Source of the DNA: Sipunculus nudus
Taxonomy: Eukaryota; Annelida; Sipuncula; Golfingiida; Sipunculidae
DNA: 64,000 nt
Assembly (NCBI GenBank): GCA_026874595.1
Contig: CM049316.1
Coordinates: 34,791,339 to 34,855,338 of the forward strand
Direction of reading: 5' to 3'
Below, piece after piece: positions 11,218 through 22,101 of the stretch (the first letter of the stretch is position 1; the number at the start of each line of letters is the position of its first letter). The translations under genes were made by a program, and so were the position numbers. Under the pieces are notes generated by a model, which was not told the origin of the DNA, ran no database searches, and was given only the letters and a program-made list of their open reading frames with translations.

Positions 11218-12979
11218 GCAATACCTCGTTTTAGACATTTTATCAGGTTATTTAAGGAATCAGTCCTTACATGATTAAGGGCTTGAAGGTTTTATATCGA
11301 ATCGGAGGAAATTGCATCTGTCTTAATAGTGTACATAAAATCTTGCGGCCGCAAATATTATAACGTTAATGCTTCTACGAGAGTCAACAGATTTGATTTT
11401 TTAAATTGTAATCCGTGTTAACTAATATCTTATTATCTAAATATTGATACATCAGGCAAAATCATGGCTTACAACTGTGGAAATTAATTAGGCAGAGGCG
11501 GCGATACTGGAAATGGCTCAGGATATCCTTTAATTGAAAAGGGCACAATTGTGTCACCAGGTAACTTTTAAAATGAAAATTGAAAAGGAAATGAATGTCA
11601 AACCGAGTGACCCCGGGTCAAGGTGAAGGACGGTCGACCACTTAATCGCGCTTTCCACTGAAGTCGGCTTCGTTGGGGGTCTCAAACTACGAGTCGACAC
11701 CTGCAGCGCTTTGTTTATATTACACTTCTTTTCTTTTGTATGATTATAGTTAACGCCATGATTATAATGGCGCTGGCCTTATCGTAGTTTCTTTATTTTT
11801 ATAACCGCAATAAGAGTGCAGGGGCGAATTCAGAATGCAGAATTCTTGGGATCATTATGAGAAAAATGTCTTATGTGTTTTAGGTAATTAGTCTAGTAGC
11901 CTACGCTCAATTACATATGCTCCATCATTCCAATAGCCATACAGCTAAATCTGTTATTTTTCTGTAGACTTATCTGTTCATATATGTTTCTTTTATTTCT
12001 GAGGCTCAAGGGGTATTACTCATAAAATACCGTTTGTTTTACAAGATGTCAGAGCTGTAGAAGGGCATGTAGAATTAGTCTATCTGTAATCATTGCTTAG
12101 ACTTAACTTTTAAATTAAACTGAAAATAAGGTAGTTCGGCCGCAGTGAATAATAAAAAAAATAGACACAGACGGAAGAATGGAACAGTAATGAATTGAAG
12201 AAACAAGATAAAAGACAAGACCTGAATTGTTGACTAATTTAACGTTTTTTTATATGGAAGGTTGATAACTTCATCATTCCATTGGAGTACCAAAAGGCTA
12301 TAAAATACGCCCTTGTGTGGAAAAAAAAACTACTCCTTTATCGATGTTCAACTTGATTGAATTCTGATTAAGCATGCAATAAGTCATGAACAAGTACTTG
12401 GTCAGGCGAACCTGAATACTCCTTCTTGCGTTCAATCATAAAAAAAGGTCGACAAAATACATGAAAAATGGCGACAAATGAAACTAAACGTGCCCATATT
12501 GTAAAGAAGCCATTCTGTTCTTTATAAATATCCAAATAAAATTGCAAGGTTTCCTAAAAGACCTTACCACTTTGATATATTAACATTAAAATATCTAAAA
12601 TTAGACACGCTCCAGAGGTAACGGAAATCTTGCGCTTCTAAAGAAGCAACTGATTTTCATGCGGCCAGCTTTGACCGTTTATGATATATTTAGACACCAG
12701 ATGACGGTTCGTTGTCCGCTGAAAAAAAACGTGCGTATGATGTGACAAGCAGCCAAACAGATGCCAATAAATAAAACACTCGACAGGCTTCCTGGCTCCG
12801 CCCATAGCTGCGCTTGAAACGCCGCTTGATGAGAGTTTACGGTCGAATTTTAATTGCTCCCTCTGTATTCTCGCATCATCGACCGATTCGATTATGACAC
12901 TATGACTGTGTTAGCGTAGCCATGTATCTGTTGTCTGCAGAACTGAAACCAGCCAGTGAGGTGTGCACGCAGCTTTTGT
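11216..12979. other. No gene or clear element recognised
   Basis: A+T-rich, with a slightly G+C-richer patch at 12600-12960 containing GGCTCCGCCC (about 12793). Such a patch can mark regulatory DNA, but no start site or exon can be supported. Confidence 0.35.
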
Positions 12980-13180
12980 TGTTACGTTTGTTTGTAATAA
13001 CGTCCCATATTGTAATAATTATTACATTAGGGGTTACAAATATGCTGTTTCTCATAACCCCTATTGTAACAACGTGCACAATTGTTATAATTATTACATA
13101 AGGGGTTGTATTTCAACCCATATTGTAATACATTGTAATTACATTAGGGGTAGCGGTTGCGATGGTTTTTGCACACCAGC
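12980..13180 (+). repeat. Left terminal inverted repeat of foldback element
   Basis: Pairs with 16101-16304 along its whole length at high identity by eye. It contains three TATTGTAA...TTACATTAGGGGT-type inner repeats. Confidence 0.85.
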
Positions 13181-13451
13181 TTTGGTATAAAAATGAGAAT
13201 ATTGTGGAACAACGGATATTTGGATACCTTTGATCATGATAATATGAATAATTTGTTTAATGCAAACTATATCAGCATTTAAGTGCGATATTGTAATGGT
13301 ACGTTTTTATGATTTGTTTTTAAATTAAACCATATAAATGACTATTGTCTTTTAAATGTAATCATGATTAAATTGATTTTGTAACGAGGTTGTGTATATA
13401 TTGCATGTATGAAGTACTAATAATAGTGACTGACCCTTCATTCATTACAAC

Positions 13452-14235
13452 AGGCAACGTTATTATAATTATAATGACTGTACTATTTTATTGTAATAAC
13501 CATTCAATAACTGATGTCATTTATAATATAAAAAGGGTATTTTAATATTTGCTTAAATGAAACTGTTGTTAATTGTGCTACTACTAATATGTGTATAAAT
13601 TATAACTGTTCATTTAGTATCATCAATGTATTACAAAATATATATAATATTTATCTGTCATTAATTACTATTAACAGGCAATTACAATAGTGGTTAGGCC
13701 GAGTTACCCCTATTGTAATAAAGTTCCATTATGTAATAACCACTTAATTACATGTGTCATTTACGGTATAATAGGTGTTTTAATATTTATTAAAAAGCCA
13801 CAATTGTTTGATTTACAAATGCTAAAATATATGTAAATTATAACTGTTCTTAATGTGTCTCCATGAACTACAAAAATATCCATAAGATTTTTTATCATGC
13901 ATTTTTAATACAATATAGGCAACGTTATTACAATAGTGGTTGGGTCAGAGTAACCCCTATTGTGATAAAGTTCCTTAATGTAATAACCACTTTATTACAT
14001 ATGTCATTTACGGTAAAAATGATGTTTTAATATTTATTAAAATGCCAAAGTTATATGGTTTAAAAAGGCCAAAATGTCTGTAAATTATAACTATTCTTAA
14101 TGTAGCTCCATGTACTGCAAAAATATCCATAAGATTTTCCTGGCACAAATGTTTATTACAATAGGCAACGTTATTACAATAGTGGTTGGGTCAGATTGAC
14201 CCCTACTGTAATAAAGTTCCTTAATATAATAAGCT
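13452..14235 (+). repeat. ~240-bp subterminal tandem repeat
   Basis: Units start at the AGGCAA landmark at 13452, 13676, 13917 and 14163 (spacings 224, 241 and 246); the last is partial. Each carries TTACAATAGTGGTT..CCCCTA-TGTAATAAAGTTCC, then ATGTCATTTACGGTA and a GTAAATTATAACTRTTC block. Repeated subterminal motifs are common transposase-binding sites, but that role is inferred here. Confidence 0.8.
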
Positions 14236-14904
14236 TTAGTGCAAAAACATTTTTGCAGACAGTTAACTGTTATTGACTAATAAAGTAATAATGACCAAAC
14301 ATCACCGACACGTGACCATTCGAACCAACTCAGCTTGACGATTTCGGGGAAGAAGATACCTGTTGCAATTTGGCTGAAATTAGCTTTTATGGCACATTAC
14401 TAAGTTCAAAAGCATCTTGTTAGGTAAAAATCATTGAAGTAGAACAATTGAGGATGGACTACAAATAAAGTTTGCAAATGCGAGGAAAAAAGAATTGGAA
14501 TTTTGCAGAAGGAGATTATTGTATTGTGTCTGATGCAGGGTTATTTGATCTAAGGGCTAAGGTCACAACTTCCAAAAAACAGAACCAGAATCAGTCCACA
14601 AATTTGAGGGAGTACTACTCTATAAGACCATTTTTGATTTTTTTTTTTATTAAAAACTGAATTAGAGCCTTCTGAGCAGAAGATTTGCAAAGTTGAATAT
14701 GCGAGTAATAAAACCAATATTTGCACAAATTTTGGCAATGCCATCTCCTGCAGATCCTGAGAAAGTATATGGGTAATGTACAGCCATTATAACGGTTTAT
14801 AATGTTATCGGTTCGATAACAATACGTGTCCCTCTCGCTTCCTTTAACTGCTACCACACGTTAAGGTTTAAGTAATATTGTAATAGTACAGGCATTACAG
14901 CATG

Positions 14905-15009
<105 letters not shown>

Positions 15010-15549
15010 TCAACAATTGTTTAACGTAGAATATTTCAAGTTAATTTAATTAATAGGAATAATAAAAGAAACGGCCATGGCGATAGTGATAGTACTCCGA
15101 AAATGAACAGTAAGCGCCTGATTTCAGTAAGTGCCTTTTTATTAGTGATTGCCATTTTGAATTCTAAGAATTTAAAATTCAACTATATTTGAAAAAGAAT
15201 AGTTGTTTATTGTTAAATCAGCATGCACTTGCTTTCACGTTTGTCGATGTTCTTGAAGTGGAAGAGTCAGTGTGAAGGATATATTCACACATGGGAACCC
15301 ACACTCCGAACTCCTGCCGAACTCAAGCGTACCTTTCAAATTGCAAAACAGACAAATATGTCAATCTCAATAACCTAACAATCTGTCTAGAGATCACTCA
15401 AAGCAGGGATGTAACAGTGAAATGTATAAACATATGTTTGTTACTACCCTTGTCCTGGCAAAGACTGAAGTGACAAAACGTATGAAATTCAACGCCAGGT
15501 CCCATGACAATTACTACCCTAAAAATGACACATACCAATAGTCTAATAC

Positions 15550-15637
15550 CGTGGTTATTAGATTATTGGACTACATTTAATTACAATCTGGGTTACCCGG
15601 TCCAACCTGTATTATAATAACCTTGCCTATTGAAAAA
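15550..15637 (-). repeat. Inverted partial copy of the ~240-bp subterminal unit
   Basis: Read on the minus strand it gives CAATAGGCAAGGTTATTATAAT, then GGTTGGACCGGGTAACCC, matching the start of the units at 13676-14235. This gives the element a second, inner level of inverted symmetry. Confidence 0.65.
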
Positions 15638-16100
15638 ATGGATCATGGTAATATTGTTCACAAATAACAATAAACGAGTTCTTGGAATAAAATGAACATA
15701 AAGAATTATTTCCAAATTAAAGCAATAATTGTCTTTAAATTATTATTCGTTCATATGTTATTCTGGTTCCATACGTGACTTATTTTATTTAGATATATTA
15801 ATAATTTGATATATAACATTATAGTATAATTTATATATAACGTATATTATTATATTAATAATAATTTATTTTACGGGCAGAGGCAGCGATTCATCAGCCT
15901 TCTCAACAGTATTTAACAGTTCATCACTGTAACAGTAAGAGTTTGCTAAAATCAGAAATGAAATTTGGTCAAGGGATAATATTATTCATGAATCGATGTT
16001 ATTTTATTAATATTTATAACATTACAAATGACAATAAACATGTCTACAGGCATATATTTGTGTGTGGTATCACAGGATTCACATTTGTTTTTTATCAAAT

Positions 16101-16304
16101 CTGGTGTGCAAAAAACATTGCAACCGCAACCCGTAATGTAAAAACAATGATATTACAATAGGGGTTGCAAATACAACCCCTAATGTAATAATTATAACAA
16201 CAGTGCTCGTTATTACAATAGGGGTTATGAGAAATAGCTCATTTGCAATCCCTAATTTAATAATTATAACAATAGGGGACGTTATTGCAATAGAGAACGT
16301 AACA
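16101..16304 (-). repeat. Right terminal inverted repeat of foldback element
   Basis: Reverse complement of 12980-13180. See the parent element for paired landmarks. Confidence 0.85.
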
Positions 16305-16307
16305 TAC

Positions 16308-16447
16308 GTTTCGTTTGAGTTACAACTCGCCGACCGGGCATCCTATGTGCCCAAGGCCCTAAGCAAGCCACGTCTGGGCCAATTCTCTCTGAACCTGGGC
16401 CTGTTCAGACGGTTACCGGGGCGATAAGCTGTCACTCAAAACGAAAT
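16308..16447. mobile_element. Small hairpin/TIR element candidate
   Basis: TTTCGTTTGAGT at the left end faces ACTCAAAACGAAA at the right end. The inverted similarity continues inward as TTACAACTCGCC against GGCGATAAGCTGTC. At about 140 bp it fits a miniature inverted-repeat element. It abuts the right tip of the foldback element, and no target duplication was found. Confidence 0.45.
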
Positions 16448-17100
16448 GAACAATGTATTCCTCGCTTGGCGGTGTCTTCCAGCACAAGGTCTCATTTGAT
16501 TGGACAAAAATACAGTGCTCCCCTCTGGTGTAGCAATTCAAAATACGAGGTCATAACAAACAGCGCTTACGATATATGGAGTAGGCCTTTAGTTAAAGCG
16601 CTGTGTAAAGAGCGTACTCTTCCGGTGCATGCATTTTTTTTAGAATAAAAACATTGTGGTTTAACGATGTATTAAACAACTGTGGTTGAATAATTATTAT
16701 ATAACAAAATAATAAAATTTATTAAACATGGATTGTGCTATTAGTTATAATAATTAATGCGAGGGCCAACCTATAGCCCTGATGGTGGCGTTCGGTAGTC
16801 CCTTTAGAGTGGGATGAAACCGGAAGAAATCCGCCGGCCATATAACTCTTATGGCACAACGGAAATCAAACCCAAGTCGCAAGAGAATTGAGCATATTCT
16901 TCCAATTATCGGTTTCCCTTTTCTATTGTTTTCCACGAAATTTAAATGAGATTTTAAATAAGATCGGATAAATTGATTTTGCAGTCGTTGTGTTTCACAA
17001 ATGGGTATTTAAGGTGTTGATTTAAGTGGGTTACAACCCTACATAGACCTGTTCCAAGCACTCGCCGATTACTTGTTACATCATCTTATTCAATTACTTT
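16448..17100. other. No gene or clear element recognised
   Basis: An open frame of 60 codons on the minus strand (16754-16936) has no recognisable domain. Confidence 0.35.
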
Positions 17101-17103
17101 TTT

Positions 17104-19047
17104 AGCTCAGCTGACTGAAAGTCATCCGAGCTATAGCGATCACTCTTTGTCCGTTGTCCGTCTGTCCGTCTGTCCGTCCGTTAACCAGGCACAAATCGTA
17201 ACCGCTGAACCTAGAACCTTGTAACTTGGGATTCTGAGAGGTCCATGAAAAATCTCCTTGGAAACCAGAAATTATGTCTCTGTTACCCATATCCTTCGAG
17301 CTATGGGTCCCCAAAGTACCCCCCAGAAAAGTCAAAAATTTCATACAAAAACTTCAATATCTCAATAACTACTTGATTGATGGTCATGATTTTTGGCATA
17401 CATATTGATCATGAGATGTTCCATCACTTTCTGCAGACTGGTGGCGCCACCTGTATTTTTCGATTTTTTACAATTTTTTTTTCTATTTTTGAGACCTTTA
17501 AAAATGTGAACATCTGTTAACAGGGCACAAATCTTAAAGACTGGACCTAGAATCTTAATTCTTGATACACTGAGAGGTCCATGAAAAATCTCCTTGGAAA
17601 CCAGAAATTAGGTCTCTGTTACCCATATCCTTCGAGCTATGGGGCCCCAAAGTACCCCCCAGAATAGTAAAAAATTTCATACAAAAACTTCAATATCTCA
17701 ATAACTACAACACTGATGGTCATGATTTTTGGCATACATATTGATCATGAGATGTTCCATAAGTTCCTGCAGACTGGTGGCGCCACCTGTATTTTTCGAT
17801 TTTTTTACAATTTTTTCCTCTATTTTTGAGACGTTTTAAGATGCTGTCATCTGTTAACGTGGCACAAATCGTAACCGCTGGACCTAGAATCTTCATTCTC
17901 GACACACTGAGAAACCTATTAAAAGTCTCCATGGAAACCATAAATTAGATCTCTGTTACCCATATCCTTCGAGCTATGGGGCCCCAAAGTACCCCCCAGA
18001 AAAGTCAAAAATTTCATACAAAAACTTCAATATCTCATTAATTTTTCGATTTTTTACGAATTTAAAAATGTGAACAGCTGTTAACAGGGCACAAATCATA
18101 AAGACTGGACCTAGAATCTTCATTCTTGACACACTGAGAGGTCCATAAAAAGTCTCCATGGAAACCTGAAATAAGGTCTCTGTTACCCATATCCTTTGAG
18201 CTATGGGGGGCTCCCAATAACCCCCTAGAATAATGGAAAATTTGATAAAAACAAACTGCAACATCTCAATAACTACGACACTGATGGTCATGATTTTTGG
18301 CATACATATTGATCAAGAGGTGTTTCATCAGTACATGCAGACTGGTGGTGCCACCTGTATTTTTTCAAATTTTCACAATTTTTTATTCTCTATTTTTGAG
18401 ACCTTTCAGGATGTAGTTATCTGTCAACAGGGTACAAATCGTAAGGACTGGACCTAGAATCTTCATTGTTGACACACAGGGAGACCCATGATAAGTCTCC
18501 ATGGACACCTGAAATTAGGTCTCTGTTACCCATATCCTTTGAGCTATGGCTCTCCAAAGTACAGCTCAGAATAATGGAAAATTTTATACAAAAGCTGAAG
18601 TATCTGAACAACTAATGCAGAGATCACCAAAATTTTTTTCATGGATATTGATCATGGAGTGTTTCATCAGTTTCTGCAGACTGGGTGCGCCACCTCTATT
18701 TTTTTTCAAATTTTTACGATTTTTTTTTTCTCTTTTTTTGATACCTTTAAAGATGTGGTTAACTGTCAACAGGGTACAAATCGCAACAACTGGACCTAGA
18801 ATCTTCATTCTTGTCATGCAAGGAGGCCCATGAAAATTGCCTGTGGAAACTTAAAATTAGGTCTCTGTTACCCATATCCTTCAAGCTATAGGACTCCGAA
18901 GTATCCCTCAGAATAATGGACAATTTGATACAAAAGCTGAAGTATCTGAACAACTAATGGGGAGATCACCATAATTCTTTGCATGGATATTGATGTTTGT
19001 AAGTGTTTTTATTAGTTTCTGCAGACTGGTGGAGCCACCTGTATTTT
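17104..19047 (+). repeat. R1 array 1: ~336-346-bp tandem units
   Basis: Units are marked by CTGCAGACTGGTGGCGCCACC-type blocks at 17441, 17777, 18344, 18683 and 19029. Each also has GGACCTAGAATCTT, GAAAC..AAATTAGGTCTCTGTTACCC, CATATCC and GAGCTATGG. The unit between 17777 and 18344 has lost about 85 bp including its palindrome. Open frames on both strands here are repeat translations. Confidence 0.85.
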
Positions 19048-19078
19048 TGTACCCGCCAAAACGAAGTTTTGTGGATAC
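19048..19078. other. Hairpin at junction of the two R1 arrays
   Basis: GTACCCGCCAAAACGAAGTTTTGTGGATAC folds on itself. The matching inverted copy at 63163-63193 keeps the stem better (GTATCCGC-AAAAC-TTC-GTTTTG-GCGGATAC). It marks the switch from the ~340-bp units to the ~278-bp units in both copies. Confidence 0.6.
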
Positions 19079-20280
19079 TATGTTTTTGACCGGGTTCCTC
19101 CGCCGTTGCCGCGTTCGTTTCCAGAGAGCTCCTCTGGGACTTGATTTTATGAGCTTTCCAAGCTCATATCTCGGGAACCGTTTGACTGATCAGGAAATAA
19201 AATTTATACTAATGTAGCCCTTGGATAGCTCTATAACATACACAAAAAATGGTGGCGCCACCTGTAACCATGTTTGCACAGTGTCCATCTGTTCATCTGG
19301 TTTTGGTTAAAATCACTCATATCTCTGCAGTGAATTGACTAATTCACCTGAAATTCGGCATGCGTATACATCCTGGATAGCTTTCTTGATTTTATGACAG
19401 GTGGCGCCACCTACATTCTCATTCACGCTGATGACATCCAAGCTCATATTTCGGGAACCGTTTGACCGATCGGGACAAAATTTTGCATGTGTATAGATCT
19501 AACATAGCTCTTTATCATATGCTAAACTGGTGGCGCCACCTGCAACCATTTTTGCACAGCGTCTGTCTGTTTGTCTGCCGTGCGATAATGTCACTCATTT
19601 CTCGGCAGTGGATTCGACATATCTGCCTAAAATTTTGCAGTTTTATACATCCTGGATAGCTTTCTTGATTTTATGACAGGTGGCGCCACCTTTATTCTAG
19701 TTTATGCTGCAGACATCCAAGCTCATATCTGGGGAACCGTTTGAACGCTTGGGCCAAAATTTTGCATGTGTATAGATCTCACATAGCTCTTTATCATATG
19801 CTAAACTGGTGGCGCCACCTGCAACCATTTTTGCACAGCGTCTGTCTGTTTGTCTGCCGTGCGATAATGTCACTCATTTCTCTGTAGTGGTTTGACATAA
19901 CTGCCTAAAATTTTGCAGGTTTATACATCCTGGATAACTTTCTTGATTTTATGACAGGTGGCGCCACCTACATTCTAGTTAACGCTGCACACTTCCAAGC
20001 TAATATCTCAGGAACCATTTGACCGATTGGGCCAAAATTGTGCTTGTGTTTAGATCTCACATAGGTCTTTATCATACACAAAACTGCAACCATTTTTGCA
20101 CAGCGTCTGTCTGTTTGTCTGCCGTGGGCTAAAATCACTCATATCCATGTAGTGGTTTGACTTTTCTGCCTAAAATTTTGCATATGTATTCAACTTGGAC
20201 AGCTTTCTGGATTTGTGGTAGGTTGCACAACCTACATACACATTTAGGCTGCAGACATCCATGCTAATATGCAACATACC
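19079..20280 (+). repeat. R1 array 2: ~278-bp units with paired palindromes
   Basis: GGTGGCGCCACC occurs at 19251, 19400, 19529, 19679, 19808 and 19957. Spacings alternate 149, 129, 150, 129, 149, so one unit of about 278 bp holds two palindromes. Other unit landmarks are AAATTTTGC near ATACATCCTGGATAGC, TTTCTTGATTTTATGACA, and TTTGCACAGCGTCTGTCTG. The unit at about 20087 lacks the palindrome. Confidence 0.85.
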
Positions 20281-20560
20281 TCACTCTGTTTCCCCTTGCC
20301 ACTCAATCCATGCCTCACTTCACCCGTTCCACTCTGATTTTGGCAGATACACGTAGTCACTTGTCGGCTACCCGTATTCTAGTTTTTAAAGTTTACACAT
20401 TTTTTCTCTATTTTTCAGATATATAAATACAGACTAAATCTTGGCCTGTTGGTTACTCTGTTTGATGCTTCAGTTGAATGGGTATCTACCATTCTGATGA
20501 TAAAATTTCCTTTTGTGAATCTCTTCCCAGTCAGCTGAGCGTCATGACCCATGGGTCACT

Positions 20561-22014
20561 TGTTTACACTACGTACATTTAAATTAAGCTACTCTGTCTA
20601 ATTATACTGTGGATTTGCACAGTCGTTCTGATACTGATTACCTCCTCCAAGAAGGGTTTGTTTTTGCAGGCATTGGTTGATGAAATTACCAGGATAGGTC
20701 AGCAAAGATACAAGGAACAATTGATTAAATTGTGGGTTGATCCGGATCAATTTTTTTAAGGAAAAATGCTGCATTTCTGACAATGCCATAAGGGAGTAGC
20801 ATTGGCGGAGTTCTGCGCTCTCTGAGTGCTTATCTAGTTACTAAATAATATCAAGGAAAATGATAAAAAGAAAGAGTGTCTTGCAAATATAAATGACGCT
20901 TTCTGCAAAAAGAGCGCCTTCCTTTTGTACTGCAAAGTAGTAATTATTTCAACTCCGCCTGGAATGTTAGGGTTTCTGATATAATGGTAGATTTTGTTAG
21001 TTTGGCCAACTGCAATAACAGATTTCGGACTACAAGTAAAGCATCAATACATTACTTGTGTGCTTCTTTAAACATTCTCTTTATATCAAACTTTATGGAA
21101 ATGGAAACATATAATACATAAAAAATTCACCACAGTGTATGAATCAAAGTTAAGATTACTCAAGAAGAAGAGAGCGATACATCCCAACATAAGCTAAAAA
21201 CATAAAGTTGGCTTTGAGATTAGAACTGATAATTATGATACTCACATACCCACAAATGCACGCTTAAGTGATGTCAAATAAAAAATTAACAGTTTTAAAC
21301 GAAAAGGGGACATGGAAGATGATGAAATATAAAAGGTATAAAAGTGGCTCACTCTAACTGTGTACTTAGATAACGCATTTTTACATTAAAAGTTTAACAA
21401 ATCTACATATATATTATACTAATAACAGACAGTTTATGAAAATGTGTTCATAGATGGTTGTGTAGTCGTGCGGCTACATGGATATCCCACCGGGATCCCT
21501 TCCGTTAAAATTGCTTATGTTGGGCACAAGATAACGCTTCAGAAACACCTGGTCAGTTGCTTAGCGATTTCCCTAAAGCATACTTAATGGGCGGTTTTCG
21601 TGGGGACAAAGGAATTATCCTGTGTTACAATGGTATGTAATCATTTGAATTTTAGATAAATCATGGTGATCCAGATCCGTAGGTTTACTCTTACTCTTAT
21701 CAAAACTTCGAGAAAATTATTCATTAAAACTTGCGTGCGGTTGCTAGCAGACAAACCAACCGACCAATGAATCAAGGGAAAAGCTTTCGTGATGCAGGTG
21801 TAGGTAGACAATATTATTCTTGTCATAACCTGATATATACCTAATGTGGGTCAAAACTAATTAAATATATTTTAAATTGAGTATTCTTCCAGACAATTAT
21901 CTTGAGGTTTAACACATCACCTATGTAAGGAAGTCGAATTATGTCCTTGTATATTTTAGTTAAATTTTAATCATATAAAACCCTTATGTTTTGACCATCT
22001 AACTTCCCAGGTTT

Positions 22015-22018
<4 letters not shown>
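20561..22018. other. No gene or clear element recognised
   Basis: A+T-rich sequence with short open frames only (the longest about 63 codons), none with recognisable domains. Confidence 0.4.
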
Positions 22019-22070
<52 letters not shown>

Positions 22071-22101
22071 CCCTGTGTGTGTGTGTGTCTCTCTCTCTCT
22101 T
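22019..22101. repeat. (CT)n / (GT)n compound microsatellite
   Basis: A CT tract to about 22067, a spacer, then a GT tract and a second short CT tract. Confidence 0.95.

Larger units (their letters stand above)
17104..20560 (+). repeat. Composite repeat R1, full-length-looking copy
   Basis: Bounded by GCTCAGCTGACTG (17105-17117) and its reverse complement CAGTCAGCTGAGC (20528-20540). After the right 13-mer comes a perfect 14-bp palindrome TGACCCATGGGTCA (20545-20558), also present at 61844-61857 and in nearly intact form at 10883. The interior is two successive tandem arrays (see separate entries). It resembles the large, non-coding, GTCCGTCTGTCC-containing repeats common in marine invertebrates; no named family is assigned. 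No transposase frame is visible. Confidence 0.75.

Noticed and set aside
12600-12960. Promoter / CpG-rich gene start
   Set aside because: The patch is only mildly richer in G+C, and no start site, open frame or splice signal that I can support follows.
17974-18303. 109-codon minus-strand frame in the R1 array
   Set aside because: Related frames recur with the ~340-bp tandem unit and in the inverted copy, so they are translations of a non-coding repeat.
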